Shown here: piece by piece, positions 52,069 to 60,758 of the stretch
Layout: each line of letters starts with the position of its first letter
Position numbering within the stretch: the stretch's first letter is position 1
DNA from: DASUPK01 sp963800285
GTDB lineage: Bacteria; Actinomycetota; Thermoleophilia; Solirubrobacterales; 70-9
Direction: 5' to 3'
DNA: 64,000 nucleotides
Assembly: GCA_963800285.1 (NCBI GenBank)
Contig: CAWDAL010000015.1
Location: 1 to 64,000, forward strand
Notes under the pieces: generated by a model
Told to the model about the DNA's origin: nothing
Database searches by the model: none
Seen by the model: only the letters and a program-made list of their open reading frames with translations
Made by a program: the position numbers and the translations under genes

Positions 52069-52422
52069 ATGAGGCACCAGCGCAAAAGGGCAAAGCTGAG
52101 CCGGGATGCGGCTCACCGCAACTCGATGCTTCGCACGATGTCGAAGCAGTTGATCGAGCACGAGCGCATCCGGACGACCCAGCCCAAGGCGAAGGCCCTG
52201 AAGCCCGAGTTCGAGAAGCTGATCACGCTCGCGAAGAAGGGCGACCTGCACGCGCGCCGGCAGGCGCTCTCGGAGCTGCACAACGACAAGTTCGCCGTGC
52301 ACAAGCTCTTCGAGGAGATCGCGCCGCGCTACGCGCAGCGGCCGGGCGGCTACACGCGCATCGTCAAGCTCGGCCCGCGCCGCTCGGACTCGGCCGAGAT
52401 GGTGTTCCTCGAGCTCGTCTAA
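52069..52422 (+). CDS. rplQ: 50S ribosomal protein L17
   Basis: 117 residues; opens RHQRKRAKLSRDAAHRNSMLRTMSKQLIEHERIRTT and ends with a typical EMVFLELV strand. The last gene of the alpha operon. A TAGACT box lies in the 32-bp gap, but a GGAG site before ATG 52069 suggests leadered translation. It overlaps the convergent minus-strand gene by four bases. Confidence 0.97.
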   Translation: MRHQRKRAKLSRDAAHRNSMLRTMSKQLIEHERIRTTQPKAKALKPEFEKLITLAKKGDLHARRQALSELHNDKFAVHKLFEEIAPRYAQRPGGYTRIVKLGPRRSDSAEMVFLELV

Positions 52423-52697
52423 CGACCGACTTTGAAGCTGGAGCCCGAGCCCTTCCGGTTCGGGCCGAGCGCCACCGCGATCGCGATGGTGAACGCCACG
52501 ATGACCCCGAGCACGACCCACTGCGCCCAGTTCTCGATGGTCGAGAGCGCGACGGCGCAGAGCGCGATTCCGACGATCAGGGCGATGACGCTGTAGATCG
52601 CTGAGCCCTTCTCGGCGCCGTGCCTGATCCCCTCTCCGCCGGCGAGCAGGTCGCTCCGCTCGTACTGGGAGCGCTGAGTGATGTCCGTGTTTGCCAT
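52419..52697 (-). CDS. Small two-helix membrane protein
   Basis: 92 residues with helices IYSVIALIVGIALCAVALS and WAQWVVLGVIVAFTIAIAVAL, ending in GPNRKGSG. It shares the pattern xNWxQWVVLGxI...PNRxG with the next minus-strand gene, so the two are paralogues. No known family. A 14-bp palindrome lies 61 bp upstream of its start. Confidence 0.7.
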   Translation of the reverse strand: MANTDITQRSQYERSDLLAGGEGIRHGAEKGSAIYSVIALIVGIALCAVALSTIENWAQWVVLGVIVAFTIAIAVALGPNRKGSGSSFKVGR

Positions 52698-52757
52698 GTC
52701 TCTCCCTATTCGACGCTGGTGCCTGAAGACCTTACGCCGACGCCTGGCCGTCTGGCA

Positions 52758-52771
52758 GTGAGTGCACTCAC
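52758..52771. promoter_or_regulatory. 14-bp perfect palindrome, possible repressor operator
   Basis: GTGAGTGCACTCAC is fully self-complementary. It lies between the two paralogous membrane genes, upstream of the 52697 start. The TGAGTGCACTCA core resembles operators of TetR-family repressors; no such regulator is encoded nearby. Confidence 0.45.
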
Positions 52772-52779
52772 AGACCGGA

Positions 52780-53031
52780 TCAGGCGCCTCGGCGGTTCGG
52801 GCTGACGGCGATCATGAAGCCGATCACCACGACGATGATCCCTCCGAGCACCACCCACTGGGACCAGTTGTCGATCTGATCGAAGGCGATGGCGGCCCCG
52901 AGCATGCCCAGGATGAGGACGATGATCTCGTAGGTGGCGAGTCCGGCCCTGCTCGGGCCGTGCCCGAAGAGCTCCTCGCGTGCCTCCTCGTGGGAGATCG
53001 ACGATGGTTCGTCTGAGCCGGGCAGGGCCAT
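52780..53031 (-). CDS. Small two-helix membrane protein (paralogue)
   Basis: 83 residues with a cytosolic N-terminus (HEEAREELFGHGPSRAGL), helices YEIIVLILGMLGAAIAF and WSQWVVLGGIIVVVIGFMIAV, and a PNRRGA end. Paralogue of the gene at 52419-52697. It diverges from truA, sharing a 22-bp intergenic region that must hold both starts. Confidence 0.7.
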   Translation of the reverse strand: MALPGSDEPSSISHEEAREELFGHGPSRAGLATYEIIVLILGMLGAAIAFDQIDNWSQWVVLGGIIVVVIGFMIAVSPNRRGA

Positions 53032-53038
53032 CCCTGGG

Positions 53039-53044
53039 TAGTGT
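53039..53044 (+). promoter_or_regulatory. -10 box for truA (TAGTGT), likely leaderless
   Basis: TAGTGT ends nine bases before the truA ATG, leaving no room for a Shine-Dalgarno sequence. Same layout as at rpsL and surE. Confidence 0.4.
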
Positions 53045-53053
53045 CGCGCACTT

Positions 53054-53803
53054 ATGGCCGCCGTGCGAATGAATCTCGCCTACCACGGCGCGGGCTTCGC
53101 CGGCTGGGCTGCCCAGCCGGGCGTGCGGACCGTCCAGGGTGAGCTGGAGGACGCTCTGGAGCGTGTCCTGGGCGCGCGGACCCCGCTGACCGTCGCGGGC
53201 CGGACCGATGCAGGGGTGCACGCCTGGGAACAGGTGGCGAGCCTCCAGCTGGATGGGGACCCGCCCGAGGAGCTCGGGCGAGCCCTCAACTCGTTGACCG
53301 GTCCCGATCTGGCGGTCCTGAGTGTGGAGCGCGCGGCCGAGGGCTTCGATGCCCGCCGGGACGCCAAGGCCCGCACCTACTGCTACCGCGTCCTCTCCGA
53401 CCGGACCCCCAACCCGTTCGAGGCGGGGGTGTCGCTGTTCTGGCCCCATCGGGTCGATCGGGCGGAGCTCGCCCGCTGCGGAGACGTCGTGCGCGGCACC
53501 CACGACTTCACGGCCTTCACGCCCACGCAGACCGAGCACGTTCGCTTCGAGCGCGATGTGCTCCGGGCCGACTGGCACGAGAAGCCCGCCGTCCTGGGGG
53601 ACGGCACGGTGCTCGAGCTCTGGATCGAGGCCGATGCCTTCATGCGGAACATGGTCCGCGTGCTGGTCGGGACGATGCTCGAGGTGGGGGGCGGGAGACG
53701 GTCGTTCGAGGACTTCCGCTCCCTGCTGGAGGGGGCGCCACGGGAGCGGGCCGGCGACACGGCGCGGGCGCACGGCCTGCATCTGGCGAGCGTGCGCTAC
53801 TAA
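53054..53803 (+). CDS. truA: tRNA pseudouridine(38-40) synthase
   Basis: 249 residues; makes pseudouridine at positions 38-40 of the anticodon stem. The catalytic aspartate is Asp52 in AGRTDAGVHA. Other motifs are YHGAGFAGWAAQPGVRTVQGELE and a C-terminal FMRNMVRVLVGTMLEVG. It follows the alpha operon as in many actinobacteria, but the usual rplM-rpsI pair after it is missing. Confidence 0.95.
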   Translation: MAAVRMNLAYHGAGFAGWAAQPGVRTVQGELEDALERVLGARTPLTVAGRTDAGVHAWEQVASLQLDGDPPEELGRALNSLTGPDLAVLSVERAAEGFDARRDAKARTYCYRVLSDRTPNPFEAGVSLFWPHRVDRAELARCGDVVRGTHDFTAFTPTQTEHVRFERDVLRADWHEKPAVLGDGTVLELWIEADAFMRNMVRVLVGTMLEVGGGRRSFEDFRSLLEGAPRERAGDTARAHGLHLASVRY

Positions 53804-53818
53804 TTAGGCTTACCTAAT
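53803..53818. promoter_or_regulatory. DtxR/IdeR-like iron box upstream of the FTR1 gene
   Basis: ATTAGGCTTACCTAAT has perfect ATTAGG/CCTAAT arms around CTTA, close to the core of the IdeR/DtxR consensus (TTAGG...CCTAA). It overlaps the truA stop and lies 53 bp before the permease start, next to TAGCCT (53823-53828), a possible -10 element. Iron-bound repressor here would shut off uptake when iron is plentiful. Confidence 0.65.
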
Positions 53819-53870
53819 CTGGTAGCCTGACCAATTCGGTCGGAATTGAAGTTCGCCACCGAACCACGTT

Positions 53871-54641
53871 TTGGGCACATTCGTCATCACACTGCGGGAG
53901 GGCTTCGAGGCGGCGCTGATCGTCGGGCTGATCCTCGCCTACCTGGCGAAGACCGGTCAGCGCGAGCAGGCGACAGCCGTCTGGTGGGGCGTCGTCGCGG
54001 CCGTCATCACCAGCGTCGCGATCGGCGCGACGCTCTACCTCTCGGCCGGCGAGCTCGATGGGACCAGCGAGAAGGTCTACGAGGGCGCGACGATGATCTT
54101 CGCGGCCGCCCTGGTCACCTGGATGGCGTTCTGGATGCGAAAGCAGGCGGCGACGATCGGCACCCATCTGCGCGAGCAGGTCAGCGAGTCCCTCCGCGCC
54201 GGTGGCGGCATCGGCCTGGCCACCGTGGCATTCATCGCCGTCGCGCGTGAGGGCCTCGAGACCGCCCTCTTCCTCTTCGCCTCGACCGAGACCTCCGGGC
54301 CGGTCATCGCGGTCGCCGGCGGGGTCCTCGGGCTGCTCGCCGCGGTCGGGCTCGGCGTCGCCTTCTATCGCGGGGCTCTCCGGCTCGACCTGGCCAAGTT
54401 CTTCACGGCCACCAGCGTCCTGGTGATCGCCTTCGCCGCCTATCTGATCTTCGGCGGCCTCCATGAGCTCGCGGAGGCGTCCGGCAGCGAGCTGCTCGAG
54501 GTGGCGGCGCCGGTCGCGGCCGTGATCTACGGCTGCAGCCTGGCGTGGGTCTACCTGCGGGAGTCACTTCGTGCCTGGCGCGGCGGTGAGGCCGACGACG
54601 ACGCAGCCGAGGCCCCTGAGCCGGCACCCGCCGAGGCCTAG
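53871..54641 (+). CDS. FTR1-family high-affinity iron permease (EfeU-like)
   Basis: 256 residues from TTG 53871 with about seven membrane helices. Two iron-pathway motifs are present: REGFEA (9-14) in helix 1 and REGLE (126-130). This is the signature of FTR1/EfeU permeases, which move ferric iron after external oxidation. The EfeO and EfeB partners are not next to it. A cytosolic acidic Ala/Glu/Pro tail (EADDDAAEAPEPAPAEA) ends it. The upstream iron box supports iron control. Confidence 0.88.
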   Translation: MGTFVITLREGFEAALIVGLILAYLAKTGQREQATAVWWGVVAAVITSVAIGATLYLSAGELDGTSEKVYEGATMIFAAALVTWMAFWMRKQAATIGTHLREQVSESLRAGGGIGLATVAFIAVAREGLETALFLFASTETSGPVIAVAGGVLGLLAAVGLGVAFYRGALRLDLAKFFTATSVLVIAFAAYLIFGGLHELAEASGSELLEVAAPVAAVIYGCSLAWVYLRESLRAWRGGEADDDAAEAPEPAPAEA

Positions 54642-54681
54642 ACGCCGCCGGAGCGCCGCATGGATCGCGGCCGCTCCTCCT

Positions 54682-54687
54682 TAGAAT
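54682..54687 (+). promoter_or_regulatory. -10 box for surE (TAGAAT), likely leaderless
   Basis: TAGAAT is followed by seven bases and then the GTG start at 54695, so transcription should begin at the start codon. No ribosome-binding site is present. Confidence 0.5.
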
Positions 54688-54694
54688 CGAAGTC

Positions 54695-55537
54695 GTGCGC
54701 GTCCTGATCACCAACGACGACGGCATTCAGGCCACTGGGCTGAACGCCCTGCGCAAGGAGCTGCGCAAGATCCCGGATCTCGAGGTCCACGTGATCGCCC
54801 CCAACTCGAACCGGAGCGCGACGGCTCGCAGCATCACCACCCGCTCGCCGCTCTGGGTGGAGGAGATCCCCTTCAGCGACGGCTCCAGCGGCTACGCCAC
54901 GGACGGGACGCCCGTCGACTGCGTCCGCTTCGCCGAGCTCGGGCTGGTCGGCGAGCGTCCGGAGCTGATCGTCTCGGGGATCAATCACGGTTCGAACCTG
55001 GGCGACGACATCACCTACTCCGGCACCGTGGCCGCGGCACTCGAGGGGATCGTGCTGGGGATTCCGGCGATCGCCCTCTCTCAGCAATCGGCTCCGGGCG
55101 GGCTGGATTACTACGCTAGGCGGGACTACGACTTCTCCGCCTCGGCCGCCTTCTCCGCCGAGCTGGTCCGCCGCGTCGCGGAGGACCCGCTTCCCGCCGA
55201 CACCCTGATCAACGTCAACTTCCCCCCCGGCGAGCCGAGCGGGGTGGAGGTCACGCACCTGGGCAAGCGCCTCTACAACGACGAGATGCAGCTCGTGGAC
55301 GAGGATCCGGAGAGCGGCCGCGTCCGCTATCGGATCTATGGCTTCGAGCCGTCATTCGAGGACGAGCAGGGCTCGGACCTCTCCGCGATAGCCCGGGATC
55401 GCATCTCGGTCACCCCGGTGCACTTCGACCTCACCGACCGCCCCAGCCTGGACCGCCTCAGGGAGTGGGACTTCGAGGGGATGCTCACCAAGGCCGAGGC
55501 GACCGTGGAAGACACCGAGGCTTCTTCACAACGTTGA
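54695..55537 (+). CDS. surE: 5'/3'-nucleotidase SurE
   Basis: 280 residues from GTG 54695. A metal-dependent phosphatase of nucleoside monophosphates. The metal site includes Asp8 and Asp9 in ITNDDGI, Ser in APNSNRSATA, and Asn in SGINHGSNLGDDITYSGTVAAA. The last 30 or so residues are acidic. The stop overlaps the ligA TTG by four bases, so the two genes are coupled. Confidence 0.95.
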   Translation: MRVLITNDDGIQATGLNALRKELRKIPDLEVHVIAPNSNRSATARSITTRSPLWVEEIPFSDGSSGYATDGTPVDCVRFAELGLVGERPELIVSGINHGSNLGDDITYSGTVAAALEGIVLGIPAIALSQQSAPGGLDYYARRDYDFSASAAFSAELVRRVAEDPLPADTLINVNFPPGEPSGVEVTHLGKRLYNDEMQLVDEDPESGRVRYRIYGFEPSFEDEQGSDLSAIARDRISVTPVHFDLTDRPSLDRLREWDFEGMLTKAEATVEDTEASSQR

Positions 55538-57594
55538 GCCCGGGGAAAGGGGTAAAGAAGCGAACCGAGGAGCTGCGGCGGGAGCTCGCCGAGCACGATC
55601 ACCGCTACTACGTGCTCGACGACCCGACCATCTCGGACACCGAGTACGACGACCTGCTCCGCGAGCTGCGGGAGATCGAGGAGGCGAATCCCGAGCTGGT
55701 CACCCCGGACTCGCCGACGCAGCGGGTCAGCGGGCAGCCGCTCGGCAAGTTCAAGCAGGTCACCCACCACGAGCCGATGCTCTCGCTCGGCAACGCCCGC
55801 AACGAGGACGAGCTGCGGGCCTGGGCGAAGCGGGTCGAGCGCCAGCTCGAGCGGCTGGACATCTCCGGGCGGGAGATCCGCTACGTCACCGAGCCGAAGG
55901 TGGACGGGCTGGCGATCTCGCTCACCTACGAGAACGGCGTCTTCACGCGGGGCGCGACCCGCGGCGACGGCCGCATCGGGGAGGACGTCACCCAGAACCT
56001 GCGCACGATCAAGGCGATCCCGCTGAGCATCAAGGACGCGCCCGAGCTGGTCGAGGTCCGCGGTGAGATCTACCTGCCGATCGCCGGCTTCACCAAGGTC
56101 AACGAGCAGCGCGCGCAGGACGGGGAGCCGACCTTCGCCAACCCGCGCAACGCCGCGGCCGGATCGTTGCGCCAGCTCGACTCCTCGATCACGGCCACGA
56201 GGCCCCTGTCGATCTGGTGCTACGGCGTTGCGGCGCTGAGGGGCTGGGAGCCCGACAGCCACTCCGAGTCGCTCGAATGGCTGCGTGAGCGCGGCTTCAA
56301 GGTCAACGCCGACATCTCGATCCTGCACGGAGTCGACGAGGTCGCGGAGCGCTGCCGCTGGTGGGAGGGACGCCGCGACGCCCTGGACTTCGAGATCGAC
56401 GGCGTCGTCGTCAAGGTGGACGACCGCGGGCTGCAGCGCGAGCTCGGGGTGGCCGGCCGGGAGCCGCGCTGGGCCGTCGCCTGGAAGTTCCCGCCGACGA
56501 CCGCAACGACCAAGCTCAACAGGATCGTCTGGAACGTCGGGCGAACCGGGCACCTGCTGCCGTTCGCGATGCTCGAGCCGGTCCACGTCAGTGGCGTCAC
56601 GGTGAGCACAGCGACCCTCCATAACGAGGAGGACCTGGAGCGGAAGGACGTCCGCGAGGGCGACGAGGTCGTCGTGATGCGGGCCGGCGATGTGATCCCT
56701 CAGGTGGTCTCGCCGATCATCCAGCGCCGCAAGAGGGGGACTCGCAGGCCGAAGCCGCCGAAGAAGTGCCCGCTCTGCGGGACGCCCACCGTGAAGCCCG
56801 ACGACGGTGTCTTCACGATCTGCCCCAACCGAACCGGCTGCCCGGGCCAGCAGTTCCAGCACGTCAAGCACTTCCGGGGCGCTCTCGAGATCGAGGGGCT
56901 CGGCGAGAAGAACGCCTACCGCTTCCTGCAGGAGGGCGTGATCTCCGACGCCGCCGACATCTTCGACCTCACCGCGGAGCGGATCGCCGAGCTCGAGGGC
57001 TTCGGCCGGATCTCGGCCGAGAACCTGATCGAGGAGATCGAGAACGCGAAGAAGATGCCGTTCTCACGGGTGCTCTACGCGCTCGGGATCCCTGGGATCG
57101 GGTTCGTCAACGCCGAGTCGCTGGCCGAGCATTTCGGCACGATGGACGCCCTGCTGGAGGCCCAGCCCGAGGAGATCGTGCAGGCCGAGGGCATCGGGCC
57201 GATCCTCGCGCAGCAGATCTACGAGGAGCTGGCCGAGGAGCGCACCAGGAAGCTGATCGAGCGCCTGCGCAAGGCCGGGCTGCGAATGGAGCTCGATCCC
57301 TCGGAGCGACGCAAGCAGGGCGGGCCGCTGGACGGCAAGACGCTGGTGCTGACGGGAACGCTGCCGAACCTGAGCCGCGAGCAGGCCACCCGCCTGATCC
57401 GGCTGGCCGGCGGCAAGGTCGTCAACTCGGTCTCGAAGAAGACCGACTTCGTGATCGCCGGCGACAGCCCGGGCTCGAAGCTCGCCAAGGCCGAGGAGAT
57501 CGGCACCGAGGTGATCGACGAAGGGGGACTGCAGAAGCTGGTGGGTCAGGACGGCGCGCCCGGCAAGAGCACGCCGCCGCGGGGCCGCGTCTAG
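55534..57594 (+). CDS. ligA: NAD-dependent DNA ligase LigA
   Basis: 686 residues from TTG 55534. In order: domain Ia (HDHRYYVLDDPTISDTEYDDLL), adenylation domain with the AMP-accepting Lys122 in KVDG, OB fold, zinc finger Cys412, Cys415, Cys430 and Cys436, helix-hairpin-helix repeats (about 450-590), and a C-terminal BRCT domain (GKTLVLTGTLPNLSREQA, about 600-680). Joins nicks in replication and repair. It ends four bases inside the convergent D,D-peptidase gene. Confidence 0.97.
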   Translation: MSPGKGVKKRTEELRRELAEHDHRYYVLDDPTISDTEYDDLLRELREIEEANPELVTPDSPTQRVSGQPLGKFKQVTHHEPMLSLGNARNEDELRAWAKRVERQLERLDISGREIRYVTEPKVDGLAISLTYENGVFTRGATRGDGRIGEDVTQNLRTIKAIPLSIKDAPELVEVRGEIYLPIAGFTKVNEQRAQDGEPTFANPRNAAAGSLRQLDSSITATRPLSIWCYGVAALRGWEPDSHSESLEWLRERGFKVNADISILHGVDEVAERCRWWEGRRDALDFEIDGVVVKVDDRGLQRELGVAGREPRWAVAWKFPPTTATTKLNRIVWNVGRTGHLLPFAMLEPVHVSGVTVSTATLHNEEDLERKDVREGDEVVVMRAGDVIPQVVSPIIQRRKRGTRRPKPPKKCPLCGTPTVKPDDGVFTICPNRTGCPGQQFQHVKHFRGALEIEGLGEKNAYRFLQEGVISDAADIFDLTAERIAELEGFGRISAENLIEEIENAKKMPFSRVLYALGIPGIGFVNAESLAEHFGTMDALLEAQPEEIVQAEGIGPILAQQIYEELAEERTRKLIERLRKAGLRMELDPSERRKQGGPLDGKTLVLTGTLPNLSREQATRLIRLAGGKVVNSVSKKTDFVIAGDSPGSKLAKAEEIGTEVIDEGGLQKLVGQDGAPGKSTPPRGRV

Positions 57595-58892
57595 CGCGAA
57601 TAGCGTGCGATCAGGGCCGCCATGCGGTCCTGGACGACGTGCGCGCGGGTCACGTTCGTCTTGTTCATCAGCAGGGAGAAGATCACGGCGTGGTCGGCGT
57701 CGTCCCCGCCGCGGAAGCAGTAGCCCGAGAGCGCGCTGACGCCATTGAGGGTCCCGGTCTTAAGATGGCATTTCCCGGCCGCGGCCGTTCCGCGCATGCG
57801 ATTGGCCACTGTCCCGCTGCGGCCCGCCACGGCGAGGGAATCGATCCAGGCGTCTCGGAGACGCTCCTGCGCGAGCTGCTCCTCCGGTGAAGCCTTCTTG
57901 TCGATCTCGATCATCGAGTCGAGCAGCTTGACCACGGACGCCGGCGATGCCCGGTTGCGCCTCGTCAGCCCCGAGCCGTTCTCGCCAACGAACTTCGCCC
58001 GCTGTCTGGCGGCGAACTGCTTGACGACCGAGATGCCGCCGGCGGTGGACCCGTTGCCTCCGAACTGGGAGCCGACGTCCTTGAGCAGCATCTCGGCGAG
58101 ATAGTTGTTCGAGGGGACGAGGGTGTCCTGAACGATCTCGGCCAGGGTCGGGGAGGCGAAGTCGGCGATTTGCAGTGCACCGAAGGGCACGGTCGCGGGG
58201 GTGACGCTCTTCCCGATCGAGACCCCGTCCTTCCGGAGCGCGTCCTCGAAGCGCTGGGCGGCGGTCCTCGCCGGGTCGCTGGGCGAGCCGCCGTCGATCT
58301 GAAGTCCCGAGAGCCGGCCGACGCTCTCGAACGTGATCCCGTGTTCGGGGATCCCGGTTTGGCCGTCGAGGAATGAGGCGTCGTAGCGGAGCGGCCCCTG
58401 AACCGTCGTCACCCCGGCCGCGCGGACGCGGTCGGCGAGCTTGGTCACGGCCGCCGTGCTCAACGTCGGATCCCCGCCGCCACGCAGATAGAGACCCTGG
58501 CTGATCCCGTCGCTGATCGGATCGCTGGACCACGCCGTGGTGTGCAGCCTGCCCTCGGGCCCGAAGCGCGAGAGCGCCGTCGAGGCGGTGAAGAGCTTCG
58601 AGTTGGACGCGAGGATCCGCATGCGCCCCCCCTTGCGCGAGAAGAGCACGCGATGCGTGCTGGGATCAAAGACGAACGCGCCGCTCTTGCCGACCTTGTG
58701 AAAGAGCTTCGCCAGCCCCCTGCCCAGCTTGCGCCGCGAGACGGATTTGTGCGCCGCCGCCGCGCCGTGGGCGATCGGGGTCCTGAAGGCCTTGTCGGGC
58801 CCCTGTGGGCGCGCCTGGGCGGCGGCGGGCAGGCAGAGCCCGAGCGCGAGCAGCGCAACTGCAATCACCCCTCTGTGCCTGGACATGCTCAT
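57591..58892 (-). CDS. dacB: D-alanyl-D-alanine carboxypeptidase/endopeptidase, PBP4 (DacB) type
   Basis: 433 residues with a signal peptide (GVIAVALLALGLCLPAAAQA). Active-site motifs are SNSK (Ser96, Lys99), SNN (261-263) and KTGT (378-381), with the large insert between the first two that marks the S13 peptidase family. It trims or cleaves peptidoglycan cross-links outside the membrane. The start may be Met1 or Met3. A good rRNA-free minus-strand gene convergent with ligA. Confidence 0.92.
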   Translation of the reverse strand: MSMSRHRGVIAVALLALGLCLPAAAQARPQGPDKAFRTPIAHGAAAAHKSVSRRKLGRGLAKLFHKVGKSGAFVFDPSTHRVLFSRKGGRMRILASNSKLFTASTALSRFGPEGRLHTTAWSSDPISDGISQGLYLRGGGDPTLSTAAVTKLADRVRAAGVTTVQGPLRYDASFLDGQTGIPEHGITFESVGRLSGLQIDGGSPSDPARTAAQRFEDALRKDGVSIGKSVTPATVPFGALQIADFASPTLAEIVQDTLVPSNNYLAEMLLKDVGSQFGGNGSTAGGISVVKQFAARQRAKFVGENGSGLTRRNRASPASVVKLLDSMIEIDKKASPEEQLAQERLRDAWIDSLAVAGRSGTVANRMRGTAAAGKCHLKTGTLNGVSALSGYCFRGGDDADHAVIFSLLMNKTNVTRAHVVQDRMAALIARYSR

Positions 58893-58966
58893 CCGTTCGG
58901 CGCGTGCAAACCGCGCTCCTGCCTGAAACAGGGCAGCCGGGCGAAGGTAGCGGTGACCTCGGTCCT

Positions 58967-59361
58967 CTACTCGGAGGATCCGGCGGCTTCCAGGGCTTCA
59001 GACCGATCGTTGTAGATCGTCCAGCGGATCACCTTGCCGTTCCGCAGCTCGTAGAGCATCGCGAAGCGGTGCTCCATCTCGACGCCGCTCCCCCTTCCAC
59101 GGCCCCGCTGGGTGCTGACGACGAGAACCGAGTCGCCCAGGTCGCGAATCTCCTCGACCTCCTCGCTCCAGGCGTCGAGGTGCCGAGCCATTCACGGAGG
59201 ATGACGGCCACCTGCTCATGACCGCGTCCGATGCGGCCGTCCACCCGGTGGGTGGCGTCCATCACCACATCGGGATCGAGACTGGCCAAGGCGGCCTCGG
59301 CGTCGCCCCGGCCGAACGCCTCGTACATGCGCCGCACGATTTCCACGTTCTCTTGCGACAT
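58967..59361 (-). pseudogene. SnoaL/NTF2-like domain gene with a frameshift
   Basis: From ATG 59361: MSQENVEIVRRMYEAFGRGDAEAALASLDPDVV is a classic SnoaL-like start. Near 59180 the frame changes and continues as LDAWSEEVEEIRDLGDSVLVVSTQRGRG, then AMLYELRNGKVIRWTIYNDRSEAL, completing a barrel of about 130 residues. One single-base change (in GGCTCGGCACCTCG on the coding strand) breaks it. Function unspecified for this broad family; the gene may be intact if the base is an error. Confidence 0.7.
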
Positions 59362-59461
59362 CGCCCCGGGGAGTATCGCGCGACGGATCCGGGGCGACGG
59401 GCCATGATCAGGTCGCGGCCACGGGCGACCGCTTAGCTGGCTGACCAGCCCACGCCGCTGC

Positions 59462-59467
59462 CATAAT
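59462..59467 (+). promoter_or_regulatory. -10-like box (CATAAT) before the patatin-like gene
   Basis: CATAAT ends ten bases before ATG 59478, again a near-leaderless layout. No ribosome-binding site is seen. Weaker than the others because the first base departs from TAnnnT. Confidence 0.35.
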
Positions 59468-59477
59468 CCCCTCTCCC

Positions 59478-60758
59478 ATGGGGAAAGTCGTCCAGTTCGA
59501 CGGCCCCGACGGCAGGCGCAGCAGCGGTAAAGGGAGAAGGCGGCGCGGTCGGGGCGACAAGACCGCCTTGGTGCTCGGTGGCGGAGGGTTCACCGGCGGC
59601 GTCTACGAGATGGGCGCGCTGCGCGCGTTCGACCTGCTGGCCGTCAACCGTACGGTCAACGACTTCGACATCTACGTGGGGACGAGCGCCGGCGCCTTCG
59701 TGGCGAGCATGGTCGCGAATGGCGTCACTCCGGAGGAGATGTTCCGCGTGCTCGACAAGGCCCTGCCGTCGCCGATCGAGAACGCGTCGCTGCGGACGCT
59801 GCTGCGCCCCAATTACAGAGGATTCGCCAGCCGCCTCGCGCTGCTCCCTCTGCGGGCGGCCGCGATGGTCCGCCAGCTTGCGGGCAACATCGGGGAGATG
59901 TCGATGGTCGACGTGGTCATGGGCCTCGCGGAGGGGCTGCCCACCGGCATCTACCACAACCGCGGGATCGAGCAGTACATCCGCAACGTGCTCGAGGACC
60001 CCGACCGCACGAACGACTTCCGCGAGCTCGAGTCCGAGCTCCGCATCACGGCGACCGACCTCGACACCTGCGAGCGGATCGTCTTCGGCGAGGGAGAGTG
60101 GGACAACGTGCCGATCTCGCGCGCCGTCGCCGCCTCCGGTGCCCTGCCGATCGTCTACGAGCCCTATGAGCTTCGCGGCAGGCAGCTGGTGGACGGCGGG
60201 ATCGTCTCCACGACCAACGTGGACGTCGCCGTCGAGGCGGGCGCCAAGTTCATCGTCGTCGTCAACCCGCTCGTCCCGTACGTGAACGACTTCGAGACCC
60301 GGATCCCCACGGTCTTCGGCTCCCGGGTCCGCCGCGTCTCCGACATGGGCATGCCCGCGATCGGCAACCAGGCCTTTCGCCTGATGGCCCACGCGCGGCT
60401 GCACCTCGCCATCCAATCGTGGAACGAGCGCTTCCCGGACGTCGACATCATCCTGATCGAGCCCGAGTTCAACGACGAGCTCATGTTCGGTACCTCGATC
60501 CTCGACTACTCCGCCCGGCTGCAGATCGCCAAGCACGGGTTCGAGTCCGTCACGGTCAAGCTGGCGCGCGACTACCAGCGCTACAAGGAGATCGCCGCCC
60601 GCCACGGCATCGAGATCTCCGCCCGTCGCGTGAAGCGCGTGATCGAGACGGTCGAGGAGGAGGAGAAGGGCATGTCGGTCTGGCGGCGCGTCCTCGAGCA
60701 GACGACCGGGGCACTCCTGCGGCAGTCGGACGAAGCGGAGGCTGCCGAGAAGGGCTAG
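59478..60758 (+). CDS. Patatin-like phospholipase family protein
   Basis: 426 residues. The oxyanion loop GGGGFTGG (34-41), nucleophile Ser70 in GTSAG, and Asp239 in VDGG form the Ser-Asp dyad of patatin-type lipid acyl hydrolases. No signal peptide; the N-terminus is basic (RRSSGKGRRRRGRGDK). The C-terminal 100 residues, with an amphipathic stretch (RVIETVEEEEKGMSVWRRV), may bind membrane. Substrate and regulation unknown. Confidence 0.88.
   Translation: MGKVVQFDGPDGRRSSGKGRRRRGRGDKTALVLGGGGFTGGVYEMGALRAFDLLAVNRTVNDFDIYVGTSAGAFVASMVANGVTPEEMFRVLDKALPSPIENASLRTLLRPNYRGFASRLALLPLRAAAMVRQLAGNIGEMSMVDVVMGLAEGLPTGIYHNRGIEQYIRNVLEDPDRTNDFRELESELRITATDLDTCERIVFGEGEWDNVPISRAVAASGALPIVYEPYELRGRQLVDGGIVSTTNVDVAVEAGAKFIVVVNPLVPYVNDFETRIPTVFGSRVRRVSDMGMPAIGNQAFRLMAHARLHLAIQSWNERFPDVDIILIEPEFNDELMFGTSILDYSARLQIAKHGFESVTVKLARDYQRYKEIAARHGIEISARRVKRVIETVEEEEKGMSVWRRVLEQTTGALLRQSDEAEAAEKG

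Noticed and set aside
58898..58935. GTGCAAACCGCGCTCCTG near 58.9 kb as a fourth hairpin-repeat copy
   Set aside because: Only the AAACC part matches; the TCCTCG, CTGCGTCC and GGTTTTCGC blocks and a central hairpin in the right order are absent.
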